NCBI RefSeq assembly: GCF_963669205.1
Contig: NZ_OY769915.1
Span: 966,001 to 1,030,000, forward strand
Source of the DNA: an uncultured Roseibium sp.
Lineage (GTDB): Bacteria > Pseudomonadota > Alphaproteobacteria > Rhizobiales > Stappiaceae
DNA length: 64,000 nt
Reading direction: 5' to 3'
Made by a program: the position numbers and the translations under genes. How positions within the stretch are numbered: the first letter of the stretch is position 1; each line of letters opens with the position of its first letter. The notes under the pieces were generated by a model. That model worked only from the letters and a program-made list of their open reading frames with translations. It ran no database searches and had not been told where the DNA came from. Below are positions 51,014 through 60,034 of the stretch, in pieces.

Positions 51014-52096
51014 TTAGGTGGACAGGCCGCCGAACAGGGTCGGCAGATCAAGCGGACGGAAGCCGTAGTGCTGGATCCAGCGGACGTCCGCATCGAAGAA
51101 GGCTCTCAGGTCCGGCATGCCGTATTTCAGCATGGCGATCCGGTCGATCCCCATGCCCCAGGCGAACCCCTGGTAGACATCCGGATCCAAGCCGCAATTG
51201 CGGATGACGTTCGGATGCACCATGCCGCAGCCCAGGATCTCCAGCCAGTCTTCGCCCTGGCCGATCCTGACCTCGCCGCCGGAGCGGTCGCACTGGATGT
51301 CGACTTCCATCGACGGTTCCGTGAACGGGAAGAAGCTCGGGCGGAAGCGCATCTTGATGTCGTCGACTTCGAAGAAGGCCTTGCAGAACTCCAGCAGGAC
51401 CCATTTCAGATGGCCGAAATGGCTTTCCTTGTCGATCACCAGGCCTTCCACCTGGTGGAACATCGGCGTGTGGGTCTGGTCGCTGTCGCAGCGATAGGTC
51501 CGGCCCGGAATGATCACGCGGATCGGCGGCTCCTGGGAGCGCATGGTTCGGATCTGCACGGGCGAGGTGTGCGTGCGCAGCAGCAGGCGTTCGCCGTCTT
51601 CCTTTTCGTTGAAGAAGAACGTGTCATGCATTTCACGCGCGGGATGGCCCTCGGGAAAGTTGAGGGCGGTGAAGTTCAGTTCATCCGTCTCGATGTCCGG
51701 ACCTTCGGCAATCGAGAATCCCATATCGGCGAAGATGGCGGTGAGTTCGTCGATCACCTGGCTGACCGGGTGAATGCGGCCGGCTTCTGCCGGGGACGGG
51801 CGCAGCGGCAGGGTGACATCGACGGTTTCGCTTGCAAGGCGCGCCTCCAGGGCAGCTTCCGCAAGGATGTCCTTGCGGGCGCTGATCGCGTCGGTGATCC
51901 TGGCTTTCAGTCCGTTGAGGGCCGGCCCCATCACCTGGCGCTCTTCCGGCGTCATTTTGCCGAGCGTCTTCATCTGCTCGGAGATCTTGCCCTTCTTGCC
52001 AAGGGTCGTGACCCGGATATCCTCAAGGGCGGTTTCGGACTCCGCGCCGTCGATGGCCGCCAGGAGATCGGTTTCTAAAACGTCGAGATTTGACAT
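51014..52096 (-). CDS. pheS: Phenylalanyl-tRNA synthetase alpha subunit
   Basis: A 360-aa class-II catalytic subunit. N-terminal coiled coil (about 1-90), then the class-II motifs: HPVSQVIDELTAIFADMGF (about 112), TSPVQIRTM (about 193), FRPSFFPFTEPSMEVDIQC (about 257) and GFAWGMGIDRIAMLKYG (about 314). It activates phenylalanine and charges tRNA-Phe with PheT. No Phe-rich leader peptide could be found upstream. A GC-rich inverted repeat TGCGCGCG/CGCGCGCA lies just before the gene (about 52116-52132). ATG at 52096 fits the family. Confidence 0.97.
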   Translation of the reverse strand: MSNLDVLETDLLAAIDGAESETALEDIRVTTLGKKGKISEQMKTLGKMTPEERQVMGPALNGLKARITDAISARKDILAEAALEARLASETVDVTLPLRPSPAEAGRIHPVSQVIDELTAIFADMGFSIAEGPDIETDELNFTALNFPEGHPAREMHDTFFFNEKEDGERLLLRTHTSPVQIRTMRSQEPPIRVIIPGRTYRCDSDQTHTPMFHQVEGLVIDKESHFGHLKWVLLEFCKAFFEVDDIKMRFRPSFFPFTEPSMEVDIQCDRSGGEVRIGQGEDWLEILGCGMVHPNVIRNCGLDPDVYQGFAWGMGIDRIAMLKYGMPDLRAFFDADVRWIQHYGFRPLDLPTLFGGLST

Positions 52097-52510
52097 GCGT
52101 GCTCGGTTGTCGGTGCGCGCGCCGCGCGCAGAAATGAAAGTCGGGGTCTTTTAGCGAATAATGACGCTGAACGCCACGGCCTCGACCGCATTATTGCGTG
52201 AGCCCCAGGTGAATGGAAATACGCCGCTTTTCAGGGATGAAAGACCGGGCGCCTCAGCGCATAAATCGCCCGCAGGCCGGACCCTGCAGCTCGGGCACAC
52301 GCACCGCAATGGCACGCAGACGCAGGCAAACTGCGGCGTGGCCGGAAGAGCAGCGATGGTTCGTGCGGTCGGTCATGGGCGCAATGTACCTGAAGACGGG
52401 GCGAAGGCAAGAGGCAATGGCAGGCTTGCATAGGCCTGCCGCAGAGAGGTTCTGCGTGACCGTCATTCCGGACAAGCAAATACTCTCCAAGAGCCAGCAC
52501 GCTTTCTGAA

Positions 52511-52857
52511 GTCATCCCCGACTTGATCGGGGATCCATTCCTAGCCCGTGCCTTCGAACTTTGGAAGGAAGCTGTGATTGAGTGCTCTCCGGGCCGGCAA
52601 TGCGTATTGTATTCGTCATTGATGGCCTTGATCCGGCAGTCCAATCCCCGCTCTCCCGGTTTGCCGTATCAACGGCAAGATCGGGACCCTGTGTGTTTGA
52701 AGTGGGCTTGACTGGGTTTGGCAGGAGGCCTCCGGCGTTGGTAACCTCTCCCGTCGGGAGAGGTCGGCGCGACTGCGCCGGGTGAGGGGGCAAGCCCCGG
52801 TGAGACACGCAAGCGTTTGATCCCTCACCCTGACCCGCTCCCGGCGGGAGAAGGGAC
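52511..52857. repeat. Intergenic palindromic repeats between pheS and lysR
   Basis: The stretch 52097-52972 (876 bp) has no gene I can support. At 52511-52541 lies GTCAT-CCCCGA-CTTGA-TCGGGG-ATCCATTCC, of the family also seen at 19112 and 57547. At about 52740-52795 and 52821-52857 are CCCTCACCCTGACCCGCTCCC and GGGAGAGGTCGGC-type repeats, as at 19204-19320. Bases 52160-52490 show no repeat or gene that I recognise. Confidence 0.7.
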
Positions 52858-52972
52858 TTTCGCTGCGGCCCGTGAGCAACAGCTTCGCGCGCCTCCTCAG
52901 GACGTGGCCTTTGCCATTCGTCTACGTCTAGTCAGACATGACTGACGCGGGGAGTGCTTACTCATCCCCAGG

Positions 52973-53890
52973 CTACGCCTCCACCTCGTCTGCGCCTTTG
53001 GGCCGTCCGATCGAGGCCTGAAGTTCCTCCGGCAGCCAGTTCTCGAATGCGCTCTTTGCTTTCGTGCGCGGGGCTGTCCGGCCACTGATCAGCCAGTAGC
53101 CGAGCCCGGTTGCCGGGCGCTGCGGGAACGGGGCGATGACCTGGCCGGACTTCACCGCGTAGACGGCAAGGGTTTCCCAGGCAAGAAACACGCCCTGGCC
53201 GGCGATGGCGGCATCAAGGCAGAGGGAACCGTCCGAAAAGGTCGGGCCGTCCTTCAGGATGCTCTCGTCCATGCCGAAGAGATCGAGCCAGGTTTTCCAG
53301 CTGAACATCTGGCCGGGATCGCGGATGACCGGCAGCTTGCCGATATCCGCCGGTTCGCGGATCTCCTCTGCCAGGGCCGGGCTGCAGACCGGAAAAACCC
53401 GTTGGTTGAGCAGCTTTTGCGCATTGAGCCCGGGGTAGGGCCCGCGGCCGACGCGGATGCAAAGATCGACGTCGCTGGTATCCGGATCGACGAGGTCGAC
53501 GGTCGCCTCCACGCGCACGCGAATGCCCGGATGCGCCCTGTTGAAACTCTTCAAGTGCCAGACAAGCCACTTGCCGGCAAAGACCGGAGCGACCGAGATG
53601 GTCAGCGCGTCTTCCCGGCCGCGTTCGGTTGTTGCGACCGCCGTGGACAGCGAGGTCATGGCCGTCGTCAGATGCGGCTGCATCGCAAGCATGTGCGCCG
53701 TCGGCAGCAAGAGCCGGTTCCGGCGCTCGAACAGCTGCACGCCCAGTTGGGCTTCGGATTTCTGGACCTGCTGGCTGACGGCCCCGACGGTGACACCGAG
53801 TTCTTCGGCCGCGCCCTTGATCGATCCGAGCCGAGCGACGGCTTCAACAGCCCGCAATCCGGAAAGGTGGACTCTGTTGAGGTTTTTCAT
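52973..53890 (-). CDS. LysR-family regulator (GcvA-like)
   Basis: A 305-aa LysR regulator with HTH at about residues 9-65 (LRAVEAVARLGSIKGAAEEL, VGAVSQQVQKSEAQLG) and a substrate-binding domain (about 95-295). The FARTFP-less, GcvA-type layout (LSGLRAVEAVARLGS) is frequent near metabolic genes. ATG at 53890. It is divergent from a small DUF1127-like gene, with only 100 AT-rich bases between, and may control it or itself. Target unknown. Confidence 0.9.
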   Translation of the reverse strand: MKNLNRVHLSGLRAVEAVARLGSIKGAAEELGVTVGAVSQQVQKSEAQLGVQLFERRNRLLLPTAHMLAMQPHLTTAMTSLSTAVATTERGREDALTISVAPVFAGKWLVWHLKSFNRAHPGIRVRVEATVDLVDPDTSDVDLCIRVGRGPYPGLNAQKLLNQRVFPVCSPALAEEIREPADIGKLPVIRDPGQMFSWKTWLDLFGMDESILKDGPTFSDGSLCLDAAIAGQGVFLAWETLAVYAVKSGQVIAPFPQRPATGLGYWLISGRTAPRTKAKSAFENWLPEELQASIGRPKGADEVEA

Positions 53891-53990
53891 TTTAGAAAAA
53901 CTAAATCGAAAATCAGAAGAAGTCGATTTTTTTCAGCAGTGATAAGCTATAAATATGCAGCATAGCTAAATTCATAAAAGGAATTTGGCC

Positions 53991-54164
53991 ATGACCAAAA
54001 GAACAATAAAAAGGAGACTGAAACTCATGATGAAACTGTTTTTACGCCGCCAGACCAAGGCGACATCGCCGTCCTGGTACGATCGGACCGATCCCCTGTC
54101 CCATCCGGCCATCCAGCGCATGAGCCCGCGGGAACTCGCGGATCTGCCGTTCAACCGGCGCTAA
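53991..54164 (+). CDS. DUF1127-like small basic protein
   Basis: A 57-aa open frame from ATG 53991 (AAGGAA eight bases upstream) to TAA 54164. A second in-frame ATG at 54027 with AAGGAG ten bases upstream would give 45 aa. The tail HPAIQRMSPRELADLPFNRR resembles the R/S-xRELADLG core of DUF1127 proteins, known as small RNA-binding regulators of metabolism and stress in alphaproteobacteria. The N-terminus MTKRTIKRRLKLMMKLFLRR is very basic. It is divergent from lysR and ends before a strong terminator. Family assignment is tentative. Confidence 0.55.
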   Translation: MTKRTIKRRLKLMMKLFLRRQTKATSPSWYDRTDPLSHPAIQRMSPRELADLPFNRR

Positions 54165-54238
54165 CCCTCGGACCGGCTGAAACGCCGGTCTCATGAGAGG
54201 CCAGACATGTCCGGCCACCCGGGCAGTCACATTCGACT

Positions 54239-54287
54239 AAAACAGAAAACGGCGCCTGGACCCTGTCCGGCGCCGTTTCTGTTTTTT
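54239..54287 (+). terminator. Terminator after DUF1127-like gene
   Basis: AACGGCGCC and GGCGCCGTT form a perfect 9-bp stem around 12 nt, extended by AAACAGAAA/TTTCTGTTTT, and TTTTTT follows. It is a strong, possibly bidirectional intrinsic terminator about 75 bp past the small gene. Confidence 0.88.
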
Positions 54288-54307
54288 GACCGCGAGGCGA
54301 TTTGGCC

Positions 54308-54338
54308 TTGACCTGGAGTCACTCCAGACGGGTAAGTT
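54308..54338 (+). promoter_or_regulatory. MerR-type promoter with 19-bp spacer
   Basis: -35 TTGACC (54308-54313) and -10 TAAGTT (54333-54338) are 19 bp apart, and the spacer holds the palindrome CTGGAGTCACTCCAG (54313-54327). This long-spacer, palindromic layout is the known MerR target, and the merR gene starts 25 bp downstream. Autoregulation is a strong inference. Confidence 0.8.
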
Positions 54339-54362
54339 CGCCCCAACCCGGAAAGGCAGCCC

Positions 54363-54725
54363 ATGCGGATTTCAGAAGCGTCAACAAGGTCCGGCCTGAG
54401 TGCCGATACCATCAGGTTCTATGAAAAGTCCGGTCTTGTGCCGCCGATCGAGCGCGGACCCGACGGCTTGCGGCGCTTTTCGCCGGAAAACGTCGAGTGG
54501 CTCGTCCTGCTCTACTGGCTGCGCAAGACCGGCATGCCGATGAAGGAAATGCGGCGGTTCGCAGCGCTCTACCGCGAAGGCGAGGCAAGCATTCCGCAGC
54601 GCAAGGCGGTGCTGCTCAATCATGAAGAGCGCCTCCATCGGCGCCGGGCCGAACTGGACCGCTGCGCGGACGTGCTTGCCCACAAGATCGCGACTTACAG
54701 GAAAATCGAAGGAGAGGTGTCATGA
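54363..54725 (+). CDS. MerR-family regulator
   Basis: A 120-aa MerR protein: winged helix at residues 1-70 (MRISEASTRSGLSADTIRFY, GLVPPIERGPDGLRRFSPEN) and a coiled coil to the end (about 75-118). It has no Cys-rich metal site of the CueR/MerR type, so it probably senses an organic or redox signal. It overlaps the following SDR gene by four bases (ATGA at 54722-54725) and controls a typical MerR promoter in front. The SDR is its probable target. Confidence 0.92.
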   Translation: MRISEASTRSGLSADTIRFYEKSGLVPPIERGPDGLRRFSPENVEWLVLLYWLRKTGMPMKEMRRFAALYREGEASIPQRKAVLLNHEERLHRRRAELDRCADVLAHKIATYRKIEGEVS

Positions 54726-55321
54726 AGATCATTCTCGTCGGAGCGTCGGGCGACGTCGGAAAGGCGGCTTTTGACGAACTTTCCGGACGGCACGAGATCA
54801 TCACGGCGGGCCGCAACTCGGGCGATATCCGGGTTGACCTGGCTTTGCCGGAGAGCGTCGAGGCGATGTACCGGGCGACCGGTCCCGTCGACGCGGTCGT
54901 CTCGGCCGCTGGTGAGGTTGAATTCGCGCGCCTTGCGGACATGAGCGTTGAAAGGTACCGGTTCGGTCTTGAAAACAAGGCGCTTACGCAGGTCGGACTC
55001 GTTCTGGCCGGTTTGACAACGGTCCGGGACGGCGGCTCGTTCACGTTGACCAGCGGCATTCTGGATCGGGACCCTGTCCTGATGGGGACCGGGGCCGCGA
55101 TCGCGAACGGAGCGCTCGCCGGTTTTGTCAAATCGGCGGCGATCGACATGCCGGGAAACCGGAGGATCAACGTGGTCAGCCCCGGTCTGCTCGAAGTCTC
55201 GGCAGAGCAGTACGGTGCCTGGTTCCCCGGCCACGAACTGGTCTCGTCGAGGCGCGTCGGGCTGGCCTATGCCAAATGCGTCGAAGGCGCGATCACGGGC
55301 CAGGTGGTCACCGTTGACTGA
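54722..55321 (+). CDS. Short-chain dehydrogenase/reductase family protein
   Basis: A 199-aa Rossmann protein, short for an SDR (usually 240-260). The N-terminal MKIILVGASGDVGKAAFDEL holds the nucleotide-binding GxSGxxG, and AAGEVEF (about 60-66) fits NAG. The active-site Ser lies in TLTSGIL (about 112-118) but YxxxK is not present in the usual form; AAIANGALAGFVKSAA (about 120-140) occupies that place with Lys but no Tyr. This is the divergent short-SDR group known in MerR-linked operons. Start overlaps merR. NAD(P) binding is likely, activity unknown. Confidence 0.82.
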   Translation: MKIILVGASGDVGKAAFDELSGRHEIITAGRNSGDIRVDLALPESVEAMYRATGPVDAVVSAAGEVEFARLADMSVERYRFGLENKALTQVGLVLAGLTTVRDGGSFTLTSGILDRDPVLMGTGAAIANGALAGFVKSAAIDMPGNRRINVVSPGLLEVSAEQYGAWFPGHELVSSRRVGLAYAKCVEGAITGQVVTVD

Positions 55322-55337
55322 TCGCCTTGTGTCATCG

Positions 55338-55363
55338 GCCCGCCGCATATGTGCGCGGCGGGC
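55338..55363. terminator. Hairpin between convergent genes
   Basis: GCCCGCCGC (55338-55346) and GCGGCGGGC (55355-55363) pair perfectly around 8 nt between the convergent SDR and large acidic-protein genes. Only a short T-rich stretch follows, so it may act as a modest bidirectional terminator. Confidence 0.55.
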
Positions 55364-55390
55364 TGCAGGGTTTGTCCGTTCGGAATCGGG

Positions 55391-57274
55391 TCAGGTCAGC
55401 CCGAGACCGTTGTCCTCGACGGAGAACTGAAGGGTCATGGTTTCAAGCAGATCGCCGGTTCCCTTGTCTTCGCTATAGGCGCTGAATTGCAGTTCCTGCG
55501 GTCCTGCCTCCAGCGTCATGCCGTCATAGAAGTCTCCCCTGGTGTCGCCAAAGAGCGCGTAAGGCTCCACGTTCTCAAGACGGGATTGTGATCCGAGCGT
55601 CAGCCGGACACTTTCCACCGGACTGTCGGCGTTGAGATGGTAAGCGGCGATCGACACGTTGCGTCCCTCGAACAGATCCGCGGCAAGAACATCGCCATCG
55701 CTCAGCGCAGTGATGACCTCGTTCGTGTCCGTGTCGACGAAGTTGAACGTGAGATAGTCCGAGGCCTCCTCCGGATCGGAACCGGTGCCGGTCACGGTGA
55801 CCGTGACGGTCGCTTCATCGCTGACGCCGCCATTCCCGTCGGAGACTTCATATTGGAACGACTGTTCGCCGGCGGCGTCCGCATCCGGCGTATAAACGAT
55901 CTTGCCGTTCGTGACCTCCGCGCTGCCGCTTGCCGGTGGCTCGGTGATCGTGATGGTCAGGGCATCCCCGTCCGCATCGCTGTCATTGGCAAGGACGTCG
56001 ATGACGACCGGTTCACCGGCCTGTGCGGCCACGCTGTCGGCGTTTGCCACCGGCGCGGTATTGGTCGGCGACCCAGGCCCTCCGAAGGCGGGCGAGCCTT
56101 CGATGAAGGATTTGGCGTCTTCCGGCGTACCGTTCTCGATCCCGGTCAGGGCGTAGAACAACATGCCTGCGTCGGACGGATCGTTCTTCTTGGTTGACCC
56201 GGCTGTATCCATGATATCGCGGGCATCCTGCAGCGCCGGATCGTCGGTCGCGTCCAGCCAGGACCAGCCGTTGTTGTTGAAACCCTTGGCGTTGTTGCTG
56301 CCGTCATTCTGGTCCCGGATGTCGATTTGCGTGACCTCGGGAAAGTCATCGCGGATGTCGTCCCACGTTCTGGCTGCGGTCAGGTCCGGATCGCTCGGAT
56401 TGTTGATGACGTCCCGGTTTTCGTTCCAGCTGGAATGGGACAGCAGCGAGATGTTTGCGTGGTTCGACGGGTCTGTCTGCTCAAGCGCACGGTAGACGGC
56501 TTCCATCGGGCCGCCTTCGATCATCAGGACCTTCTGACCCGAATTCAGCTTCTCAACGAGCAGGGCCGTGGTGCCGTCGATGTCGTCCTGGTAGTTATAG
56601 GCATCAAGCCCGAGGTTTTTTGCGAATTCGCCGCCGTCATCGAGCTTGGCCTTGCGTCCGCTCGCATTGGCCTCGGCCAGATTGTTGCCGTAGAGCAGCG
56701 TCGTCTTGTCCTCGATCCCGGCCGCCTTTGCCAGGAGGGCGGCAACCGGTATTGCGGCGATATCGTCCGGATCGTTGTTGTTGCCGTCAAAATGGAAGAA
56801 CACGTGGTCGAACTGGTTGATCAGGGCGTCCGGTGCGACCGTGACCGGGTCGTCGTCAGGCCCTTCGTCATCCCCGGGCGAGCCGTCTTCGAAGCTGAAG
56901 GGCAGGGAAAAGGAATCAAGCAGGCTCCCCGTCTTGTTCGGCCCGCTATAGATCTTGACGCCGAGGGACTGGTCTCCAGATGTGAACCCGGTCGTGCCGC
57001 TGTAGTCGCCATTGATGTCGCCGAAAAGCGCGAACGGGCTGACATTTTCAACGCGGGTCGTGCCGCCGAGCGACAGTTCCACGCTGCCGATGGAAGGTCC
57101 TTCTTCGGTGGTGCGGGCAGCGATCGTGACGTTCCGGCCTGAATAGTCGTCCGGGCCGATGTCGTCGCCGGGTGACAAGTATCGGATGATCTCGTTGGTG
57201 TCGGCATCTGCCAGGTAGAAGGTCAGGAGCCCCTCACCGGGCGCTGCGGCAGAAGAGTCGTTTGCAGTGCTCAT
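55391..57274 (-). CDS. Large acidic surface/secreted protein with duplicated beta module
   Basis: A 627-aa, Asp-rich protein without an N-terminal signal peptide. A module of about 110 residues occurs at both ends (about 15-130 and 515-622) with shared D-DTNE-I...GRNV-IAA...S-ESV-L-LG...R-ENV-P-ALFGD. Between them are a central domain (about 150-410) with HVFFHFDGNNNDPDDIAAIP, whose DGxxDPDD is reminiscent of nucleoside-hydrolase/DUF1593 metal sites, and a cadherin-like domain (about 425-505, VVIDVLANDSDADGDALTIT). Absence of a signal and Asp-rich cadherin repeats suggest type-I secretion. GAGGAA lies seven bases before the ATG. Function is unknown. Confidence 0.72.
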   Translation of the reverse strand: MSTANDSSAAAPGEGLLTFYLADADTNEIIRYLSPGDDIGPDDYSGRNVTIAARTTEEGPSIGSVELSLGGTTRVENVSPFALFGDINGDYSGTTGFTSGDQSLGVKIYSGPNKTGSLLDSFSLPFSFEDGSPGDDEGPDDDPVTVAPDALINQFDHVFFHFDGNNNDPDDIAAIPVAALLAKAAGIEDKTTLLYGNNLAEANASGRKAKLDDGGEFAKNLGLDAYNYQDDIDGTTALLVEKLNSGQKVLMIEGGPMEAVYRALEQTDPSNHANISLLSHSSWNENRDVINNPSDPDLTAARTWDDIRDDFPEVTQIDIRDQNDGSNNAKGFNNNGWSWLDATDDPALQDARDIMDTAGSTKKNDPSDAGMLFYALTGIENGTPEDAKSFIEGSPAFGGPGSPTNTAPVANADSVAAQAGEPVVIDVLANDSDADGDALTITITEPPASGSAEVTNGKIVYTPDADAAGEQSFQYEVSDGNGGVSDEATVTVTVTGTGSDPEEASDYLTFNFVDTDTNEVITALSDGDVLAADLFEGRNVSIAAYHLNADSPVESVRLTLGSQSRLENVEPYALFGDTRGDFYDGMTLEAGPQELQFSAYSEDKGTGDLLETMTLQFSVEDNGLGLT

Positions 57275-57546
57275 CGCATTTTCCTCAAGGGTGGTTGGAT
57301 AGACTTGAGCGCTTGCAAATGCCTAAGCGGTTCCTCTCGATGTGCTGTCGAGAAGATCGAATCGATCAAATATTTACTTTAATTTTCGATTCGAATATTA
57401 AAGTATAAAAGAAATTAGATGATAAAATGGCTTTTATATTGCATAATTGCAGTATTATTTAAAATATTGCGCTTGATTTAAACATAAACTCATCGGGATT
57501 TTTCGCCAAGGCAACGGCAGCAGCGCGAGCCGGCAAGCGTTCTGCC

Positions 57547-57957
57547 GTCATGCCATGGCCTGACCATGGCATCCATGCCGTTCCGGTCCCATCCGGCCGG
57601 GCTCCCGTGTGCGAAGGCTGCCGGTTCAGGTCCGGCAATGACCGGAGGTGGAAAACGTGTCGCCGATTCCGTCTGTTGTCATCCCGGCCAAGCAGCGCGC
57701 GAGCCGGGATCGGGGTGGCAGAGGCCTGGCCCGTGTTCTCGTGTCTGACGGCGAAATCGCGGCTCTCCGGCCCCGGATCTCCGCTGCGCTACGTCCGGGG
57801 TGACGATTGAGGAACTGGTTTGCCTATGCGCCTCGTCATGCCATGGCTTGACCATGGCATCCATGCCGTTCCGGTTCCATGCGGTACGGCTCATGCGTGT
57901 GAAGGCGTCACGGCATGGATTGCCGGATCAAGTCTGGCAGTGACGACAGATGGAAAG
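57547..57957. repeat. Two direct copies of an intergenic palindromic unit
   Basis: Unit 1 at about 57547-57660 and unit 2 at about 57835-57957 both start GTCATGCCATGGC-TGACCATGGCATCC and remain alignable for more than 100 bp. Each begins with a CCATGGCA-type palindrome round CTTGA/CCTGA. A third palindrome, CATCCCGGC...GCCGGGATC, lies at about 57678-57713. The gene-free stretch is 57275-58004; its first 220 bp are AT-rich and hold the promoter of the gene at 55391-57274. Confidence 0.72.
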
Positions 57958-58004
57958 GTTGCGCGTGCATGGCTGAAGGCTGTCTTCAGCGCCCGCTTCG
58001 CCAT

Positions 58005-59810
58005 TCACTCGTCCATCTTGAGGGCCTGGATGAAGGCTTCCTGGGGGATTTCGACCTTGCCGAACTGGCGCATCTTCTTCTTGCCCGCCTTCTGCTTTTC
58101 CAGAAGCTTGCGCTTGCGGGTGGCATCGCCGCCGTAGCATTTTGCGGTCACGTCCTTGCGCAGCGCGGCGATGGTCTCGCGGGCGATGACGCGTCCGCCG
58201 AGGGCGGCCTGGATCGGGATCTTGAACATGTGCCGCGGGATCAGGTCCTTCAGCTTTTCGCACATGGCGCGGCCGCGCCGCTCCGCCTGGCTGCGGTGCA
58301 CCAGCACGGACAGCGCATCGACCGGCTCCTCGTTGACCAGGATCGACATCTTGACGAGATCGCCCGCCCGGTAGTCGGAAATCTGGTAGTCGAATGAGGC
58401 ATAGCCCTTGGAGACCGACTTCAGCCGGTCGTAGAAATCGAAAACGACTTCGTTGAGCGGCAGGTCGTAGGAAACCATCGCACGGCTCCCGACATAGGAA
58501 AGGTCCACCTGGATGCCGCGCCGCTCCTGGCACAGTTTCAGGATCGCGCCCAGATACTCGTCCGGTGTCATGATGGTTGCGCGGATCCACGGTTCGCGGA
58601 TTTCGGTTATCTTGACGATATCCGGCATGTCGGCCGGGTTGTGCAACTCGACATCGGAGCCGTCGGTCAGCGTCATCTGGTAGACAACCGACGGTGCCGT
58701 CGCGATCAGGTCCAGATTGAATTCGCGCGACAGCCGCTCCTGAATGATCTCCAGGTGCAACAGGCCGAGAAAGCCGCAGCGGAAGCCGAAGCCGAGCGCG
58801 GCCGACGTTTCCATCTCGAAGGAGAAGCTCGCATCGTTGAGGCGCAGTTTGCCCATCGCCGCACGCAGGTCTTCGAAATCGTTGGCATCGACCGGGAACA
58901 GACCGCAGAACACGACCGGCTGGGCAGGCTTGAAGCCCGGCAGCGGTTCGGTGCAGGGTTTCTTGTCCAGCGTGATGGTATCGCCGACCCTCGTGTCGGC
59001 CACTTCCTTGATCGAACCGGTGATGACGCCGATTTCGCCTGACCGCAACTCGTCCACCTGGATGAATTTCGGCGTCATGACGCCGACCCGGTCGACGTCA
59101 TAGGACGCGCCGGTGCCCATCATCTTGATCTTCTGGCCCTTCTTGAGCGTGCCATTGATCACGCGCACCAGGACCATCACGCCGAGATAGGTATCGTACC
59201 AGCTGTCCACCAGCATCGCCTTCAGCGTGTCGTCCGGATCGCCTTGCGGGGCGGGTAGTTTCTGGACGATCGCTTCCAGGACGTCTTCCACGCCCAGACC
59301 GGTCTTGGCGGAGATCATGCAGGCATCCGATGCGTCGATGCCGATGACATCCTCGATCTGTTCCTTGATCCGGTCCGGCTCGGCGGCGGGAAGGTCGATC
59401 TTGTTCAGGACGGTGACGATCTCGTGGTCGTTGTCGATCGCCTGGTAGACGTTGGCAAGCGTCTGTGCCTCGACGCCCTGTGAGGCATCAACGACGAGCA
59501 GGGAGCCCTCGCAGGCGGCAAGCGAGCGGGACACCTCGTAGGCGAAGTCCACGTGGCCCGGCGTATCGATCAGGTTCAGCGTGTATTGCTGGCCGTCCTT
59601 GGCATTGTAGATGAGCCGGACGGTCTGCGCCTTGATCGTGATGCCGCGCTCGCGCTCGATATCCATGGAATCGAGAACCTGATCGGTCATTTCGCGATCG
59701 GTCATCGTTCCCGTCATCTGGATCAGTCGGTCGGCAAGGGTCGATTTGCCGTGATCGATGTGGGCAACGATGGAGAAATTTCGGATGTTGGAAAGCGTCT
59801 TCGTCGTCAT
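58005..59810 (-). CDS. lepA: Elongation factor 4 (back-translocase)
   Basis: A 601-aa LepA/EF4. GTPase motifs are G1 AHIDHGKSTL (about residue 15), G3 DTPGHVDF (about 82) and G4 NKID (about 136). Domains II and III, the LepA-specific V domain and the basic C-terminal tail (about 560-601, KLLEKQKAGKKKMRQFG) follow. LepA acts on the ribosome during initiation or stalled elongation. MTTKTLSNIRNFSIVAHIDH at 59810 is the family start; an in-frame extension of 113 codons upstream is non-coding. It is a single gene on this strand. Confidence 0.97.
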   Translation of the reverse strand: MTTKTLSNIRNFSIVAHIDHGKSTLADRLIQMTGTMTDREMTDQVLDSMDIERERGITIKAQTVRLIYNAKDGQQYTLNLIDTPGHVDFAYEVSRSLAACEGSLLVVDASQGVEAQTLANVYQAIDNDHEIVTVLNKIDLPAAEPDRIKEQIEDVIGIDASDACMISAKTGLGVEDVLEAIVQKLPAPQGDPDDTLKAMLVDSWYDTYLGVMVLVRVINGTLKKGQKIKMMGTGASYDVDRVGVMTPKFIQVDELRSGEIGVITGSIKEVADTRVGDTITLDKKPCTEPLPGFKPAQPVVFCGLFPVDANDFEDLRAAMGKLRLNDASFSFEMETSAALGFGFRCGFLGLLHLEIIQERLSREFNLDLIATAPSVVYQMTLTDGSDVELHNPADMPDIVKITEIREPWIRATIMTPDEYLGAILKLCQERRGIQVDLSYVGSRAMVSYDLPLNEVVFDFYDRLKSVSKGYASFDYQISDYRAGDLVKMSILVNEEPVDALSVLVHRSQAERRGRAMCEKLKDLIPRHMFKIPIQAALGGRVIARETIAALRKDVTAKCYGGDATRKRKLLEKQKAGKKKMRQFGKVEIPQEAFIQALKMDE

Positions 59811-60034
59811 GGCCGCCCGTTTACCACCGCAATTTGCTTTCGACCAGAAAAATGCGAGCGCGAAGGCCGGAAATCCGTTGCTTTTTTTCAACTTTTTGGA
59901 ATGAACCGGCTGCAAGGTGCCCGGCGTCGAAGACAAAGCGCTGATTGGCGTGGCGTATTGCCGATAGAGAACACGAGAAGGCGAGGCCCTCCAGCCGGTC
60001 GCGCCTTGTGCAACAGGACGGGCCAGGGACGCTA

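Noticed and set aside
52097..52300. Phe-rich leader peptide or attenuator before pheS
   Set aside because: No short frame with clustered Phe codons and no terminator-like stem with T-run was seen.
52254..52490. Possible small gene on the minus strand between pheS and lysR
   Set aside because: No Shine-Dalgarno, no family features; composition looks like non-coding GC-rich DNA.
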